A stretch of DNA of 30,545 nucleotides, from NCBI GenBank assembly GCA_002431395.1, contig DJEU01000053.1, positions 1 to 30,545 on the forward strand, in the 5' to 3' direction. Under the pieces are notes generated by a model that searched no databases, was not told the origin of the DNA, and was given only the letters and a program-made list of their open reading frames with translations. The translations under genes were made by a program, and so were the position numbers. Shown here in pieces: positions 22,995 through 30,545 of the stretch. The first letter of the stretch is position 1. Each line of letters opens with the position of its first letter. This DNA is from Lachnoclostridium sp. UBA5890. Lineage in GTDB: Bacteria > Bacillota > Clostridia > Lachnospirales > Lachnospiraceae.

Positions 22995-23558
22995 CGTAAC
23001 TTCATCGATATACTCGAGGTCTCCGCCGACGGGAACGCCGCTTGCGATACGCGTCACCTTGATACCGACCGGCTTTAACAGTTTGCTGATATACATCGCG
23101 GTGGCTTCCCCTTCCAGGGAAGAATTGGTCGCAATGATCACTTCCTCAACGTCCTCCGTCTGAAGCCGCTGCATCAGCTCTTTCAGCCGGATGTCTGCCG
23201 GCGTAATGCCAAGGCTCGGATTGATCGCACCCTGCAGCACATGGTATAGTCCATTATACTGTCCCGTTTTTTCATAAGCTGCCAGATCTCTTGTATCCTC
23301 CACAACCATGATCGTCTTCTGATCACGCTTCGGATCCGAACAGATCGGGCAGATTTCCTGATCCGTCAAAGTAAAACATTTTTTGCAGTAGCGCACATTT
23401 TTCTTTGCTGCTGTAATCGCTCCCGCCAGATTTTCCACGCGTTCCTGTGGCATATTGAGAATATGAAATGCGAGTCTCTGTGCCGACTTCGCACCGATGC
23501 TCGGCAATGCCGCCAGTTCCTCGATCAGATGGTTGATGGAATCCGAATACGTATTCAT
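22959..23558 (-). CDS. recR: Recombination mediator RecR
   Basis: RecR acts with RecO and RecF to load RecA at gaps. The 199-aa product has the N-terminal helix-hairpin-helix (LPSIGAKSAQRLAFHIL), the zinc finger CKKCFTLTDQEICPIC (about 58-73) and a Toprim domain beginning IMVVEDTRDLAAYE, ending with VPVGGDLEYID. The start ATG overlaps the ybaB stop by one base (TAATG), so translation is coupled. The ybaB-recR pair behind dnaX is widespread. The stop lies inside the antisense end of yyaC. Confidence 0.97.
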   Translation of the reverse strand: MNTYSDSINHLIEELAALPSIGAKSAQRLAFHILNMPQERVENLAGAITAAKKNVRYCKKCFTLTDQEICPICSDPKRDQKTIMVVEDTRDLAAYEKTGQYNGLYHVLQGAINPSLGITPADIRLKELMQRLQTEDVEEVIIATNSSLEGEATAMYISKLLKPVGIKVTRIASGVPVGGDLEYIDEVTLFRALQGRTEL

Positions 23559-23908
23559 TAAAATGGAAATCCTCCGCCAAGATTTAATCCACCGGTCAAT
23601 GCTTCCATCGCTTTGGCACTATCGGCTTCCATCATGCGCAATGCCTCGTTGGTCGCTGCCACGATCAGATCCTCTAACATCTCAATGTCATCCGGATCCA
23701 CTACTTCTTCTGACAATTTGACGGACAACACTTCTTTTTTACCGGAAACTTTTACCGTAACGGCTCCGCCGCCTGCTGTCGCCTCAAATTCTTTTTCTTC
23801 CATTTCCTTCTGCTGCTCTTCCATCTGACGCTGCATTTTCTGCGCCTGCTTCATCAAATTGTTCATATTTCCAGGCATTCCTCCCTGAAATCCTCCACGT
23901 CTAGCCAT
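23558..23908 (-). CDS. YbaB/EbfC family nucleoid-associated protein
   Basis: A 116-aa DNA-binding protein of the YbaB/EbfC family. It opens with a Gly/Met-rich MARRGGFQGGMPGNMNNLMK, then a Gln/Lys/Glu-rich helix (KMQRQMEEQQKEMEEKEF) and the conserved strand pattern GAVTVKVSGKKEVLSVKL. The ATG is preceded by GAGAGGT with 7 nt spacing. It lies 22 nt after dnaX and overlaps recR by one base, in the classical dnaX-ybaB-recR order. Confidence 0.95.
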   Translation of the reverse strand: MARRGGFQGGMPGNMNNLMKQAQKMQRQMEEQQKEMEEKEFEATAGGGAVTVKVSGKKEVLSVKLSEEVVDPDDIEMLEDLIVAATNEALRMMEADSAKAMEALTGGLNLGGGFPF

Positions 23909-23930
23909 TGTTTATACCTCTCTTTTCATT

Positions 23931-25496
23931 TTATTCTACTGTTTCTATAACAATGTCATTTCCATCAAACATTCCCCGAAGTTCAGGCAATGCGTCATAC
24001 TCACGCTGACTTTCTACATATTTATACTCAATTGTCACCGTTTTGTCAAGTACCTCTGCTGCCGCATCGGCCACCGCTTTCTGATTGGCCTCCTGCGATG
24101 CAAAATACGAATAACCGGTTTCCTTCGCAAATGCAATGACAAGATTTCCATTGTCATTTACGGTAAGCGTCACCATATCGAGCATGGCTTTCGACACCGG
24201 ATCCAGCTGATTCAGCACCTGCTGCCAGTTTCCGACAAGCTGCTTTACTTCCTGCGGCACAGCGCTTGCCCGCAGTTTCGGCGCCGGTTTTTCCACTACT
24301 TTCGGCGTTCCTGCCGGTGCTTCCGAAGCCTGCACAACCACGCCTTTTTCCAGCTGATGTTCCAGATTGTGCACCCGGTTTACGAGCGAATCATAGTCTT
24401 TTTCCATCTCTGGTTTTCCAAGTTTTAACAGTGCAATTTCAAACAGCACACGTTTTTGCGATGCATATTTCATCTGGTTTTCCACATCCGAAAGGACACG
24501 GATATAACGGAAGATCATCTCCGTTTCCAGCAGTTTGCTCACTTCGATCAATGTCCGGCAGTTTTCCTCAGACATATCCACAATCTTTTCCGGATGTTCC
24601 GTCGTTTTCGCCATCAACAGGTTACGCAGATACCAGATCAGTTCATCGCAAAAGCGGGTCAGATCTTTTCCGGCAGCGATCACGTCATCCAGCATGGAGA
24701 TCATGCCTGCCACATCGTCGTTTGCTAAAATTTTCACAAAGTCTGCATAAACTTCCGTATCGACTGCGCCAAGCACTTTCAATACTTTTTCATAAGTCAG
24801 TTTCTCGCCAAAATAAAAGGAAATACACTGCTCCAAAAGACTCAATCCGTCTCGCAGTGCGCCATCTGCCAGCTTGGCGATATACAAAAGCGCCTTTTCT
24901 TCTGCCTCCATTCCCTCTTTATCCAAAAGTTCTTTCAAACGGTCTGCGATCGTCTGCACCGAAATCCTCTTAAAATCATAGCGCTGACAGCGCGAAAGGA
25001 TCGTCAGCGGGATCTTATGCACTTCTGTCGTCGCAAGGATAAAGATCAGATATGACGGGGGCTCTTCCAGCGTTTTTAAAAGCGCATTGAATGCACTTGT
25101 CGTCAGCATATGCACCTCGTCGATAATATATACTTTATATTTTCCATTTGCCGGAGAATACTGGACTTCTTCAATGACTTGACGGATGTCATCCACTTTA
25201 TTGTTGGATGCGGCATCCATCTCGATCACGTTCATCGAAGATCCCTCTGCGATGGAGCGGCACATAGCACACTCGCCGCAAGGTCCTTTTTCTCCCGGGT
25301 TTTCACAATTTACCGCTTTGGCAAAGATTTTCGCCACGGTCGTTTTACCGGTTCCGCGTGTCCCGCAAAAAAGATACGCATGACCGATATGATCGGATTT
25401 AATCTGATTTTTCAAGGTCGTGACGATATGGTCCTGTCCCTTGACATCTTCAAAATTATCCGGTCTGAATTTACGATATAATGCCTGATAAGACAT
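23931..25496 (-). CDS. dnaX: DNA polymerase III subunits gamma/tau
   Basis: The clamp-loader ATPase of the replicative polymerase. The 521-aa protein shows Walker A GTRGTGKT (45-52), a zinc site with Cys64, 73, 76 and 79, Walker B VYIIDEVHM, and the sensor/arginine-finger region LSRCQRYDFKRI. Domain III and a short tau-like C terminus follow from about residue 370. The start ATG has GGAGG 5 nt upstream. I see no clear slippery site for a programmed gamma frameshift. It follows pfkA by 20 nt. Confidence 0.97.
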   Translation of the reverse strand: MSYQALYRKFRPDNFEDVKGQDHIVTTLKNQIKSDHIGHAYLFCGTRGTGKTTVAKIFAKAVNCENPGEKGPCGECAMCRSIAEGSSMNVIEMDAASNNKVDDIRQVIEEVQYSPANGKYKVYIIDEVHMLTTSAFNALLKTLEEPPSYLIFILATTEVHKIPLTILSRCQRYDFKRISVQTIADRLKELLDKEGMEAEEKALLYIAKLADGALRDGLSLLEQCISFYFGEKLTYEKVLKVLGAVDTEVYADFVKILANDDVAGMISMLDDVIAAGKDLTRFCDELIWYLRNLLMAKTTEHPEKIVDMSEENCRTLIEVSKLLETEMIFRYIRVLSDVENQMKYASQKRVLFEIALLKLGKPEMEKDYDSLVNRVHNLEHQLEKGVVVQASEAPAGTPKVVEKPAPKLRASAVPQEVKQLVGNWQQVLNQLDPVSKAMLDMVTLTVNDNGNLVIAFAKETGYSYFASQEANQKAVADAAAEVLDKTVTIEYKYVESQREYDALPELRGMFDGNDIVIETVE

Positions 25497-25516
25497 AGTT
25501 TCCTCCGTTCTTCTCC

Positions 25517-26590
25517 TTAATCACCAAAGCAGATACCAAGACTTTTGGCCTCTTTGATAATGGAAGAATTTGGGTCTACCATTTTTAATTTGCCCGCCAC
25601 TTCGGAAAGCGGAACCGGCACAATCTCGTCTCCATGAAATCCGACCATATAACCAAATTTTCCCTCCAGCATGAGAGAAGCGGCTGCTGCCCCCAGACGA
25701 GTAGAAATTACACGGTCATACGCACATGGGCTTCCGCCGCGCTGTGTGTGTCCGGGAACCGTAATACGGATTTCCTGACCGGTGCGCTCTTCAATCTCAG
25801 CTCCGATCTTATAGGAAACACTCGGATAAGGATTATTTTTCAATTTCTGCTTATATTCTTTTTTCGTAAGTGCCGCATCTTCTTTTGAGATAGCACCTTC
25901 TGCTACCGCAAGAATGGAAAAACGTTTGCCTTCGTTTGTTCGTTTTTCAATCGCCGCAATGACCGAATCGATATCGTAAGGAATCTCCGGAAGAAGAATG
26001 ACGTCTGCCCCACCGGCAATCCCGGCATGAAGCGTAAGCCATCCGACTTTATGTCCCATTACTTCGACGATAAATACACGTCCATGGGAGTATGCCGTCG
26101 TATGAATGCAGTCAATGCATTCTGTCGCGATATCTACAGCACTCTGAAAACCAAATGTCATATCGGTTCCGTAAATATCATTGTCGATCGTCTTCGGAAG
26201 TCCCATGACATTCAATCCTTCTTCGCTGAGAAGATTGGCCGTTTTCTGCGTTCCATTTCCCCCAAGGATCACAAGGCAGTCCAGTTTGAGATCACGATAC
26301 GTCTTCTTCATTGCCTCAACCTTGTCCAAACCGTTGGCATCGGGTTTCCTCATGTGTTTAAATGGCTGTCGGGAAGATCCAAGGATCGTTCCTCCCAATG
26401 TCAGAATCCCGGAAAAATCAGAAGGTTCCATTTTTCGGTAATTTCCGTAGATCAATCCTTTATAACCTTCCAAAATTCCATATATCTCAATGTCTTTGTC
26501 CGCAGCATAAAGTGCTTTTGCCACACCGCGCATCGTCGCATTCAATGCCTGGCAGTCACCGCCGCTTGTCAAAAAGGCTACTCGTTTCAT
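25517..26590 (-). CDS. pfkA: 6-phosphofructokinase (Gly104/Lys124-type)
   Basis: A 357-aa PfkA-superfamily kinase that phosphorylates fructose 6-phosphate. It has TSGGDCQALNATMRG (8-22), GGNGTQKTAN (110-119) and the catalytic PKTIDND (132-138). The donor-site glycine suits ATP, while Lys in PKTIDND occurs in the PPi-type and mixed subgroups. The usual Asp of GGDG is Asn112, and the usual Arg of EVMGR is His, so donor and kinetics are uncertain. I chose ATG 26590; a GTG one codon earlier is nearer the ribosome site (7 versus 10 nt) and is possible. The promoter at 26634-26662 lies in the end of the GGDEF gene. Confidence 0.9.
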   Translation of the reverse strand: MKRVAFLTSGGDCQALNATMRGVAKALYAADKDIEIYGILEGYKGLIYGNYRKMEPSDFSGILTLGGTILGSSRQPFKHMRKPDANGLDKVEAMKKTYRDLKLDCLVILGGNGTQKTANLLSEEGLNVMGLPKTIDNDIYGTDMTFGFQSAVDIATECIDCIHTTAYSHGRVFIVEVMGHKVGWLTLHAGIAGGADVILLPEIPYDIDSVIAAIEKRTNEGKRFSILAVAEGAISKEDAALTKKEYKQKLKNNPYPSVSYKIGAEIEERTGQEIRITVPGHTQRGGSPCAYDRVISTRLGAAAASLMLEGKFGYMVGFHGDEIVPVPLSEVAGKLKMVDPNSSIIKEAKSLGICFGD

Positions 26591-26633
26591 CACTAATCAT
26601 CCTCTCTTTTGGTCAGCTAACATGTTCTTGTAT

Positions 26634-26662
26634 ATTTTATCATATTTTTTCATCACTTTCAA
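26634..26662 (-). promoter_or_regulatory. Sigma-A promoter of pfkA-dnaX-ybaB-recR
   Basis: TTGAAA (26657-26662), a 17-bp spacer and TAAAAT (26634-26639). The -35 lies in the last codons of the diguanylate cyclase gene, whose stop codon (26640-26642) is in the spacer. Confidence 0.72.
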
Positions 26663-27947
26663 CCGGCTCTTCACTCTGGCAGACCACCTGGTCTCTGCCG
26701 CCCTCTTTTCCGGCATAAAGCGCACAGTCCGCACATTTTACCATAGATTCAATACTCTTTTCGCTATCTCCTGCCGCCACTCCGATCGTCAGCGTAACAT
26801 GAAAGCAGTCATTATGATAACGCAGTTCCGTACGGTGTAATTTCTCCATAAGCTGCTTCGCAAAATTTACAGATTCTTCCAGTGTGAAGCACTTAAATAT
26901 GATCAAAAATTCCTCACCGCCCCAGCGCGACACATAGCCTTGCCGGCCTACCTGTGTCTGCAAAAGTTCCGACACTTTGCGAAGTACCATATCGCCACAG
27001 TCGTGTCCATAACAATCATTAAACTTTTTGAAAAAATCAATGTCTGCAATAGCGATAGAAAAGGGCTCTCCGGTCTCCTTTGCCTCGTCTTTTACGTGTT
27101 TCATCCAAATTTCGCCATAATGACGATTATACAACCCTGTCAGGGAATCTCTCTGCACCAGATCCCGGAGCGACCGCTGCATACGGACTGCCGTTCCTGC
27201 CATCTGCCCGATCTCGTCTTTTCTCTTTGTCAGCGATTCACTGAGTTCCACCGCAAAATCGCCCTCTTCCACGTTTCCAAGGAAACGCTGCAGCTGCCGG
27301 AATGCCCGATTGAGATGATCCGCATAATTCCAGATAACAAAAATTAAAATGATCATCGATAAAAGCACCAGCAATAAGATTGGCAAAATGCTCTTCCATA
27401 CGATGCTATTTACATAATCCGAGGCTTTTCCGGCAAATACCATGCCTACACACTGGTCATTTTCGTCAAAAAGCGGACAATAATACGAAAAATAGTTTTC
27501 GTTTCCGATCGTTGATTTCGTATAAAAATGAGCCCTTTGGCCATCATAAACTTCCTTTTTTATCACACTGTTGATTCGTGTCCCTACAATGGGCTCTCCA
27601 TTTTCATCTTTAATCGTCGTTATGACGCGAAGATCTTTGTAAAATATTGTAATATCCGTCCCGGAACATTCTTTATAATGTTCGAAAAATTTCAACGCTC
27701 CCTCTACCTTTTTTCCGCCTTTGTACAATGTTTTTGAAGCACTGTCATAAGCATAGTCGCCAGGGTAGGTCTCCTCATACAGATACATTGTCATCTGCGC
27801 CACATTTTCAAGACCGGACTCCACTTCCTGGTATATTGAACTCTCTGTCTGGCGGACACTGCAAATAATAATACATATTCCAAATATCAATACCGGGAGC
27901 AATGTCGCCCGCAGCATTGACGCTCGTAATTTTGATCTTTTTTTCAT
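26640..27947 (-). CDS. Membrane diguanylate cyclase with cache sensor and HAMP
   Basis: A 435-aa protein likely to make cyclic di-GMP. It has a membrane helix at about 14-32, an extracytoplasmic cache-like sensor (about 35-185, ending NYFSYYCPLFDENDQCVGMVFAG), a second helix (about 190-210), a HAMP linker and a C-terminal GGDEF domain (about 272-425). The active-site motif is RWGGEEF, the fold start is RDSLTGLYNRHY and metal/substrate residues appear in IADIDFFKKFNDCYGHDCGD. The inhibitory I-site RxxD is RQGY here, so product inhibition may be absent. I chose ATG 27947, with GGAAGG 5 nt upstream, over an in-frame GTG at 27953. Confidence 0.92.
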   Translation of the reverse strand: MKKRSKLRASMLRATLLPVLIFGICIIICSVRQTESSIYQEVESGLENVAQMTMYLYEETYPGDYAYDSASKTLYKGGKKVEGALKFFEHYKECSGTDITIFYKDLRVITTIKDENGEPIVGTRINSVIKKEVYDGQRAHFYTKSTIGNENYFSYYCPLFDENDQCVGMVFAGKASDYVNSIVWKSILPILLLVLLSMIILIFVIWNYADHLNRAFRQLQRFLGNVEEGDFAVELSESLTKRKDEIGQMAGTAVRMQRSLRDLVQRDSLTGLYNRHYGEIWMKHVKDEAKETGEPFSIAIADIDFFKKFNDCYGHDCGDMVLRKVSELLQTQVGRQGYVSRWGGEEFLIIFKCFTLEESVNFAKQLMEKLHRTELRYHNDCFHVTLTIGVAAGDSEKSIESMVKCADCALYAGKEGGRDQVVCQSEEPVESDEKI

Positions 27948-27999
27948 AAGCACCTTCCATTTCTTGCATACGCTTTTTACCGCTCATTATTCTAATTCT

Positions 28000-28028
28000 A
28001 GTATACTCATTTTTTTCGCTTATTGCAA
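28000..28028 (-). promoter_or_regulatory. Sigma-A promoter of the diguanylate cyclase gene
   Basis: TTGCAA (28023-28028), a 17-bp spacer and TATACT (28000-28005), about 50 bp before the gene start and immediately after the nfnB terminator. Confidence 0.72.
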
Positions 28029-28030
28029 GC

Positions 28031-28069
28031 AAAAAGAGAGGAATCCTTTGTGCGGATTTCCTCTCTTTT
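28031..28069. terminator. Terminator of nfnAB
   Basis: A long stem (about 15 bp with one bulged base, AGAGAGGA arms) with T-runs on both sides, 23 nt beyond the nfnB stop. It separates the transhydrogenase operon from the cyclase gene. Confidence 0.85.
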
Positions 28070-28092
28070 CTATCGCATTGTATGAAACTTTA

Positions 28093-29487
28093 TTATTTAC
28101 TTTTAATGTACTCGTCGATTGCCTTTGCCGCCTCTTTACCTGCTCCCATGGCAAGGATTACGGTAGCTGCACCTGTTACGGCATCTCCACCGGCGTACAC
28201 ACCTTCACGTGTCGTCTCACCTTTTTCGTCTTTGGTGATCAGACATCCGCGGTTGTTTGCATCCAGACCAGGTGTCGTAGAACGGATCAATGGGTTTGGA
28301 CTTGTACCGATTGACATGATTACGGAATCTACGTCAAGGACAAATTCACTTCCCTCTTTTACGATCGGACGGCGGCGGCCGCTTTCATCCGGTTCACCGA
28401 GTTCCATCTCAACACATTTCATACCGGATACCAAGCCATCCTCATCACCAAGGATCTCTACCGGATTATGAAGCGTCTTGAAGATGATTCCCTCTTCTTC
28501 TGCATGCTCTACTTCTTCTTTTCTTGCAGGAAGTTCTTCCATACCACGGCGGTATACGATGTAAACTTCTTCTGCGCCAAGACGTTTTGCACTTCTTGCC
28601 GCATCCATCGCTACGTTACCACCACCAACGACAGCAACTTTCTTTGCGTGCTGGATCGGGGTCTTGCTTCCTTCTTTATAAGCCTTCATCAGGTTAATAC
28701 GTGTCAGGAACTCGTTTGCGGAGTAAACCCCCTTCAAACTTTCTCCCGGAATGTTCATAAATCTCGGAAGTCCGGCTCCGGAACCTACGTAAACGGCTTC
28801 GTTGCCCATCTCAAACAATTCGTCGATCGTAAGGACTTTTCCGATTACCATGTTTGTCTCTACATCAACACCGATAGCTTTCAAGTTGTCGATCTCTTTC
28901 TGTACGATTGCTTTTGGAAGACGGAATTCCGGAATACCATAAACAAGTACGCCGCCGGCAAGATGAAGTGCTTCGTAAATCGTTACTTTGTAACCCATCT
29001 TAGCCAGGTCTCCGGCTACGGTAAGTCCACTTGGACCGGCTCCGATAACGGCCACTTTATGACCATTCTGCTCCGGCATTTCCGGTGTATCTGTGCAGTG
29101 TTCTCTGTGGTAATCTGCCACAAAACGCTCCAAACGTCCGATACCAACTGCTTCGCCTTTGATACCACGGACACATTTTCCTTCGCACTGGTTTTCCTGT
29201 GGGCACACACGTCCACATACCGCAGGAAGAGAAGTTGACTTGGACAGGATTTCAAATGCGCCGTCCATGTCTTCATTTGCTACGCGCTCAATAAATGCCG
29301 GAATATCAATCTGTACCGGGCATGCGCTCTGGCAAGGTTTTTTCGGACAGTTGAGACATCTTCTTGCCTCGTTTACTGCCATCTCATAGGTGTAGCCAAG
29401 TGCTACTTCATCAAAGTTTTTATTACGAACGTCCGGGTCCTGTACAGGCATCGGACATTTTTTCATATCCATATTACGTTCAGCCAT
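28093..29487 (-). CDS. nfnB: NfnB: large subunit of NADH-dependent ferredoxin:NADP oxidoreductase
   Basis: A 464-aa FAD protein of the glutamate-synthase small-subunit family. Two [4Fe-4S] cysteine clusters occupy the N terminus (CLNCPKKPCQSACP and CGRVCPQENQCEGKC). FAD- and NADPH-binding Rossmann folds follow (VAVIGAGPSGL and VAVVGGGNVAMDAARSA) with a late FAD motif GVYAGGDAVTGAATVI. Beside an FNR-like small subunit with a [2Fe-2S] site, this fits NfnB, which links NADH, ferredoxin and NADPH by electron bifurcation, rather than GltD; no large glutamate-synthase gene is near. The start ATG directly follows the nfnA stop, with AAGGAGG inside nfnA. Confidence 0.88.
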   Translation of the reverse strand: MAERNMDMKKCPMPVQDPDVRNKNFDEVALGYTYEMAVNEARRCLNCPKKPCQSACPVQIDIPAFIERVANEDMDGAFEILSKSTSLPAVCGRVCPQENQCEGKCVRGIKGEAVGIGRLERFVADYHREHCTDTPEMPEQNGHKVAVIGAGPSGLTVAGDLAKMGYKVTIYEALHLAGGVLVYGIPEFRLPKAIVQKEIDNLKAIGVDVETNMVIGKVLTIDELFEMGNEAVYVGSGAGLPRFMNIPGESLKGVYSANEFLTRINLMKAYKEGSKTPIQHAKKVAVVGGGNVAMDAARSAKRLGAEEVYIVYRRGMEELPARKEEVEHAEEEGIIFKTLHNPVEILGDEDGLVSGMKCVEMELGEPDESGRRRPIVKEGSEFVLDVDSVIMSIGTSPNPLIRSTTPGLDANNRGCLITKDEKGETTREGVYAGGDAVTGAATVILAMGAGKEAAKAIDEYIKSK

Positions 29488-30330
29488 TTACTTTGCCTCC
29501 TTTTTTAATAAGTTGCAAGCTGCTTCGCGGGCATGTGTCTCGAATTCTTTGTACATGGTTCCGCGGTGCATTGCCTCATCAAAATCAACCTGATGTCCGT
29601 CAAAGTCCGGTCCATCTACGCAGGCAAATTTTGTCTCTCCGCCGACAGTCAGACGACATCCGCCACACATTCCCGTACCGTCGATCATAATCGGGTTCAT
29701 GCTGACCATCGTCTTAATGTCATATTTTTTCGTAGTCAGGCAGACAAATTTCATCATGATCAATGGTCCGATCGCGATCACTTCGTCGTACTGGTTGCCT
29801 TCCTGAATCAATTTTTCAAGTGCGTCTGTTACAAGACCTTTTTCTCCGTAACTTCCGTCATCTGTCATCATAACATATTTGTCACTGGCACCCTTGAACT
29901 CATCCTCAAGAATAACCAGATCTTTATTACGAAATCCCACGATAGAATGAACTTCTGCGCCCATTTCGTGTAATTTTTTAGCAACCGGATATGCGATTGC
30001 ACAACCAACTCCACCACCTACTACGGCTACTTTTTTCAGTCCTTCGGTATGTGTTGGCACGCCAAGTGGTCCAACAAAGTCATGAATGTATTCCCCTTCA
30101 TTCAATGTATCAAGTTCCATCGTAGAACCACCGACGATCTGATAAATAATAGTAATTGTTCCGGCCTCACGGTCAAAATCAGAAATCGTCAAAGGAATTC
30201 TTTCGCTGTCCTCTTTCGCACGAAAGATGATAAACTGTCCCGGCTCCGCTTTTTTCGCGATCAAGGGAGCTTCTACTACCATTTTGGTTACAGTAGGGTT
30301 CAGGGACTTCTTTTCCACAATTTTAAACAT
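29488..30330 (-). CDS. nfnA: NfnA: small subunit of NADH-dependent ferredoxin:NADP oxidoreductase
   Basis: A 280-aa ferredoxin-NADP-reductase-like protein with an FAD-binding barrel (PGQFIIF, RIPLTISDFD), an NAD-binding fold (VAVVGGGVGCAIAYPVAK) and a C-terminal [2Fe-2S] site (GTGMCGGCRLTVGG then FACVDGPDFDGH). Its place directly before nfnB identifies it as NfnA rather than a dihydroorotate dehydrogenase electron-transfer subunit (PyrK), which has no such partner. The start is ATG 30330 with AGGAGG 8 nt upstream; a longer frame to 30453 runs through the promoter and is not real. The zero-nucleotide junction with nfnB suggests equal subunit production. Confidence 0.88.
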   Translation of the reverse strand: MFKIVEKKSLNPTVTKMVVEAPLIAKKAEPGQFIIFRAKEDSERIPLTISDFDREAGTITIIYQIVGGSTMELDTLNEGEYIHDFVGPLGVPTHTEGLKKVAVVGGGVGCAIAYPVAKKLHEMGAEVHSIVGFRNKDLVILEDEFKGASDKYVMMTDDGSYGEKGLVTDALEKLIQEGNQYDEVIAIGPLIMMKFVCLTTKKYDIKTMVSMNPIMIDGTGMCGGCRLTVGGETKFACVDGPDFDGHQVDFDEAMHRGTMYKEFETHAREAACNLLKKEAK

Positions 30331-30381
30331 AAAAAGTGCCTCCTGTTTATTTTTTTGATAAAAATAGTCAAATTTCTCTTT

Positions 30382-30410
30382 ATCATACCACATTTTACGA
30401 TGTAAATCAA
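30382..30410 (-). promoter_or_regulatory. Sigma-A promoter of nfnAB
   Basis: TTGATT (30405-30410), a 17-bp spacer and TATGAT (30382-30387), about 50 bp before nfnA. It begins 15 bp after the stop of the upstream receiver-domain gene, with no terminator between them. Confidence 0.68.
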
Positions 30411-30424
30411 GGTTTGTATCCATT

Positions 30425-30545
30425 TTAGGAAATATTTCCTTCATACCGCTCAATTTCTCTTTGAATTGTTCTCTTCACTTTCTCGATATCCAGCGGTTTC
30501 GCCAGATGCGCATTCATCCCGGCTCGGGTCTTTGACACTTTGTTT
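30425..30545 (-). CDS. C-terminal end of a receiver-domain protein (partial)
   Basis: An open frame enters from the right edge and ends at TAA (30425-30427), giving 39 residues. The segment KTRAGMNAHLAKPLDIEKV matches the last part of a response-regulator receiver domain, with the conserved Lys-Pro pair, followed by a charged helix of about 20 residues. Because the protein stops right after the receiver fold, it is probably a hybrid sensor kinase ending in a receiver domain or a receiver-only regulator. The N-terminal part is outside the window. Confidence 0.75.
   Translation of the reverse strand, partial: NKVSKTRAGMNAHLAKPLDIEKVKRTIQREIERYEGNIS

Noticed and set aside
28093..29487. Glutamate synthase small subunit (GltD) as the call
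   Set aside because: No large GltB gene is adjacent and the partner gene encodes an FNR-like [2Fe-2S] flavoprotein, which fits NfnAB better.
30331..30453. 41-residue N-terminal extension of NfnA
   Set aside because: It overlaps the nfnAB promoter and the end of the receiver-domain gene; AGGAGG clearly marks ATG 30330.
1..30545. CRISPR arrays, tRNA genes, transposase genes
   Set aside because: No regular repeat-spacer series, no tRNA cloverleaf pattern and no transposase-like protein were seen on either strand.

Overview
The window looks like a chromosomal segment of an anaerobic, spore-forming Clostridia bacterium, most likely a Lachnospiraceae member. The clues are nrdD (oxygen-sensitive ribonucleotide reductase), an nfnAB electron-bifurcating transhydrogenase pair, a yyaC-type spore gene with a forespore-type promoter, a HrcA/CIRCE heat-shock operon and a DUF5711-cvpA pair. 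Genus is not decidable from the sequence. Nearly all genes run on the minus strand; only yyaC is on plus.

Layout. 1-377: tandem rRNA-type promoters firing leftward out of the window, with no gene inside. 378-1334: a tandem GNAT acetyltransferase. 1404-1602: a compact self-contained transcription unit (promoter, ribosome site, 30-codon ORF, terminator). 1599-6207: metG, tatD, rsmA and a triple-S1 protein, reading leftward in the order metG to S1 gene. 6261-8483: an M18 aminopeptidase and nfo. 8635-10035: a sodium:neurotransmitter-type symporter. 10116-12470: nrdD behind a sigma-A promoter with two NrdR-type boxes. 12495-17403: hrcA-grpE-dnaK-dnaJ from one promoter with a perfect CIRCE. 17444-17878: a gene-free stretch holding structured palindromic repeats. 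17905-19706: DUF5711 and CvpA-like membrane proteins. 19748-19946: a second repeat family. 20018-21114: an AT-rich two-gene insert (small secreted protein plus VanZ-like protein). 21260-22994: a membrane-anchored degenerate JAMM/MPN protein divergent from yyaC. 22959-28028: a cached diguanylate cyclase, pfkA, dnaX, ybaB and recR. 28093-30410: nfnAB. 30425-30545: the tail of a receiver-domain protein entering from the right.

How the genes work together. Most are core housekeeping: ribosome biogenesis (rsmA, S1-domain protein), tRNA charging (metG), repair and replication (nfo, dnaX, ybaB, recR), protein folding (hrcA operon), dNTP supply (nrdD), glycolysis (pfkA) and redox balance (nfnAB). The less ordinary material is in the intergenic regions. 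Two copies of a ~125-bp palindromic repeat have outer stems of unrelated sequence that are each self-complementary, and inner-stem substitutions that compensate each other. A likely small-peptide or sRNA gene sits behind the S1 gene. Three sigma-A promoters have their -35 box inside the last codons of the upstream gene. The secreted-protein/VanZ pair and the JAMM-like protein lacking its zinc histidines are the least understood protein-coding parts.

All calls come from reading the sequence by eye. No database search, folding calculation or expression data was available.
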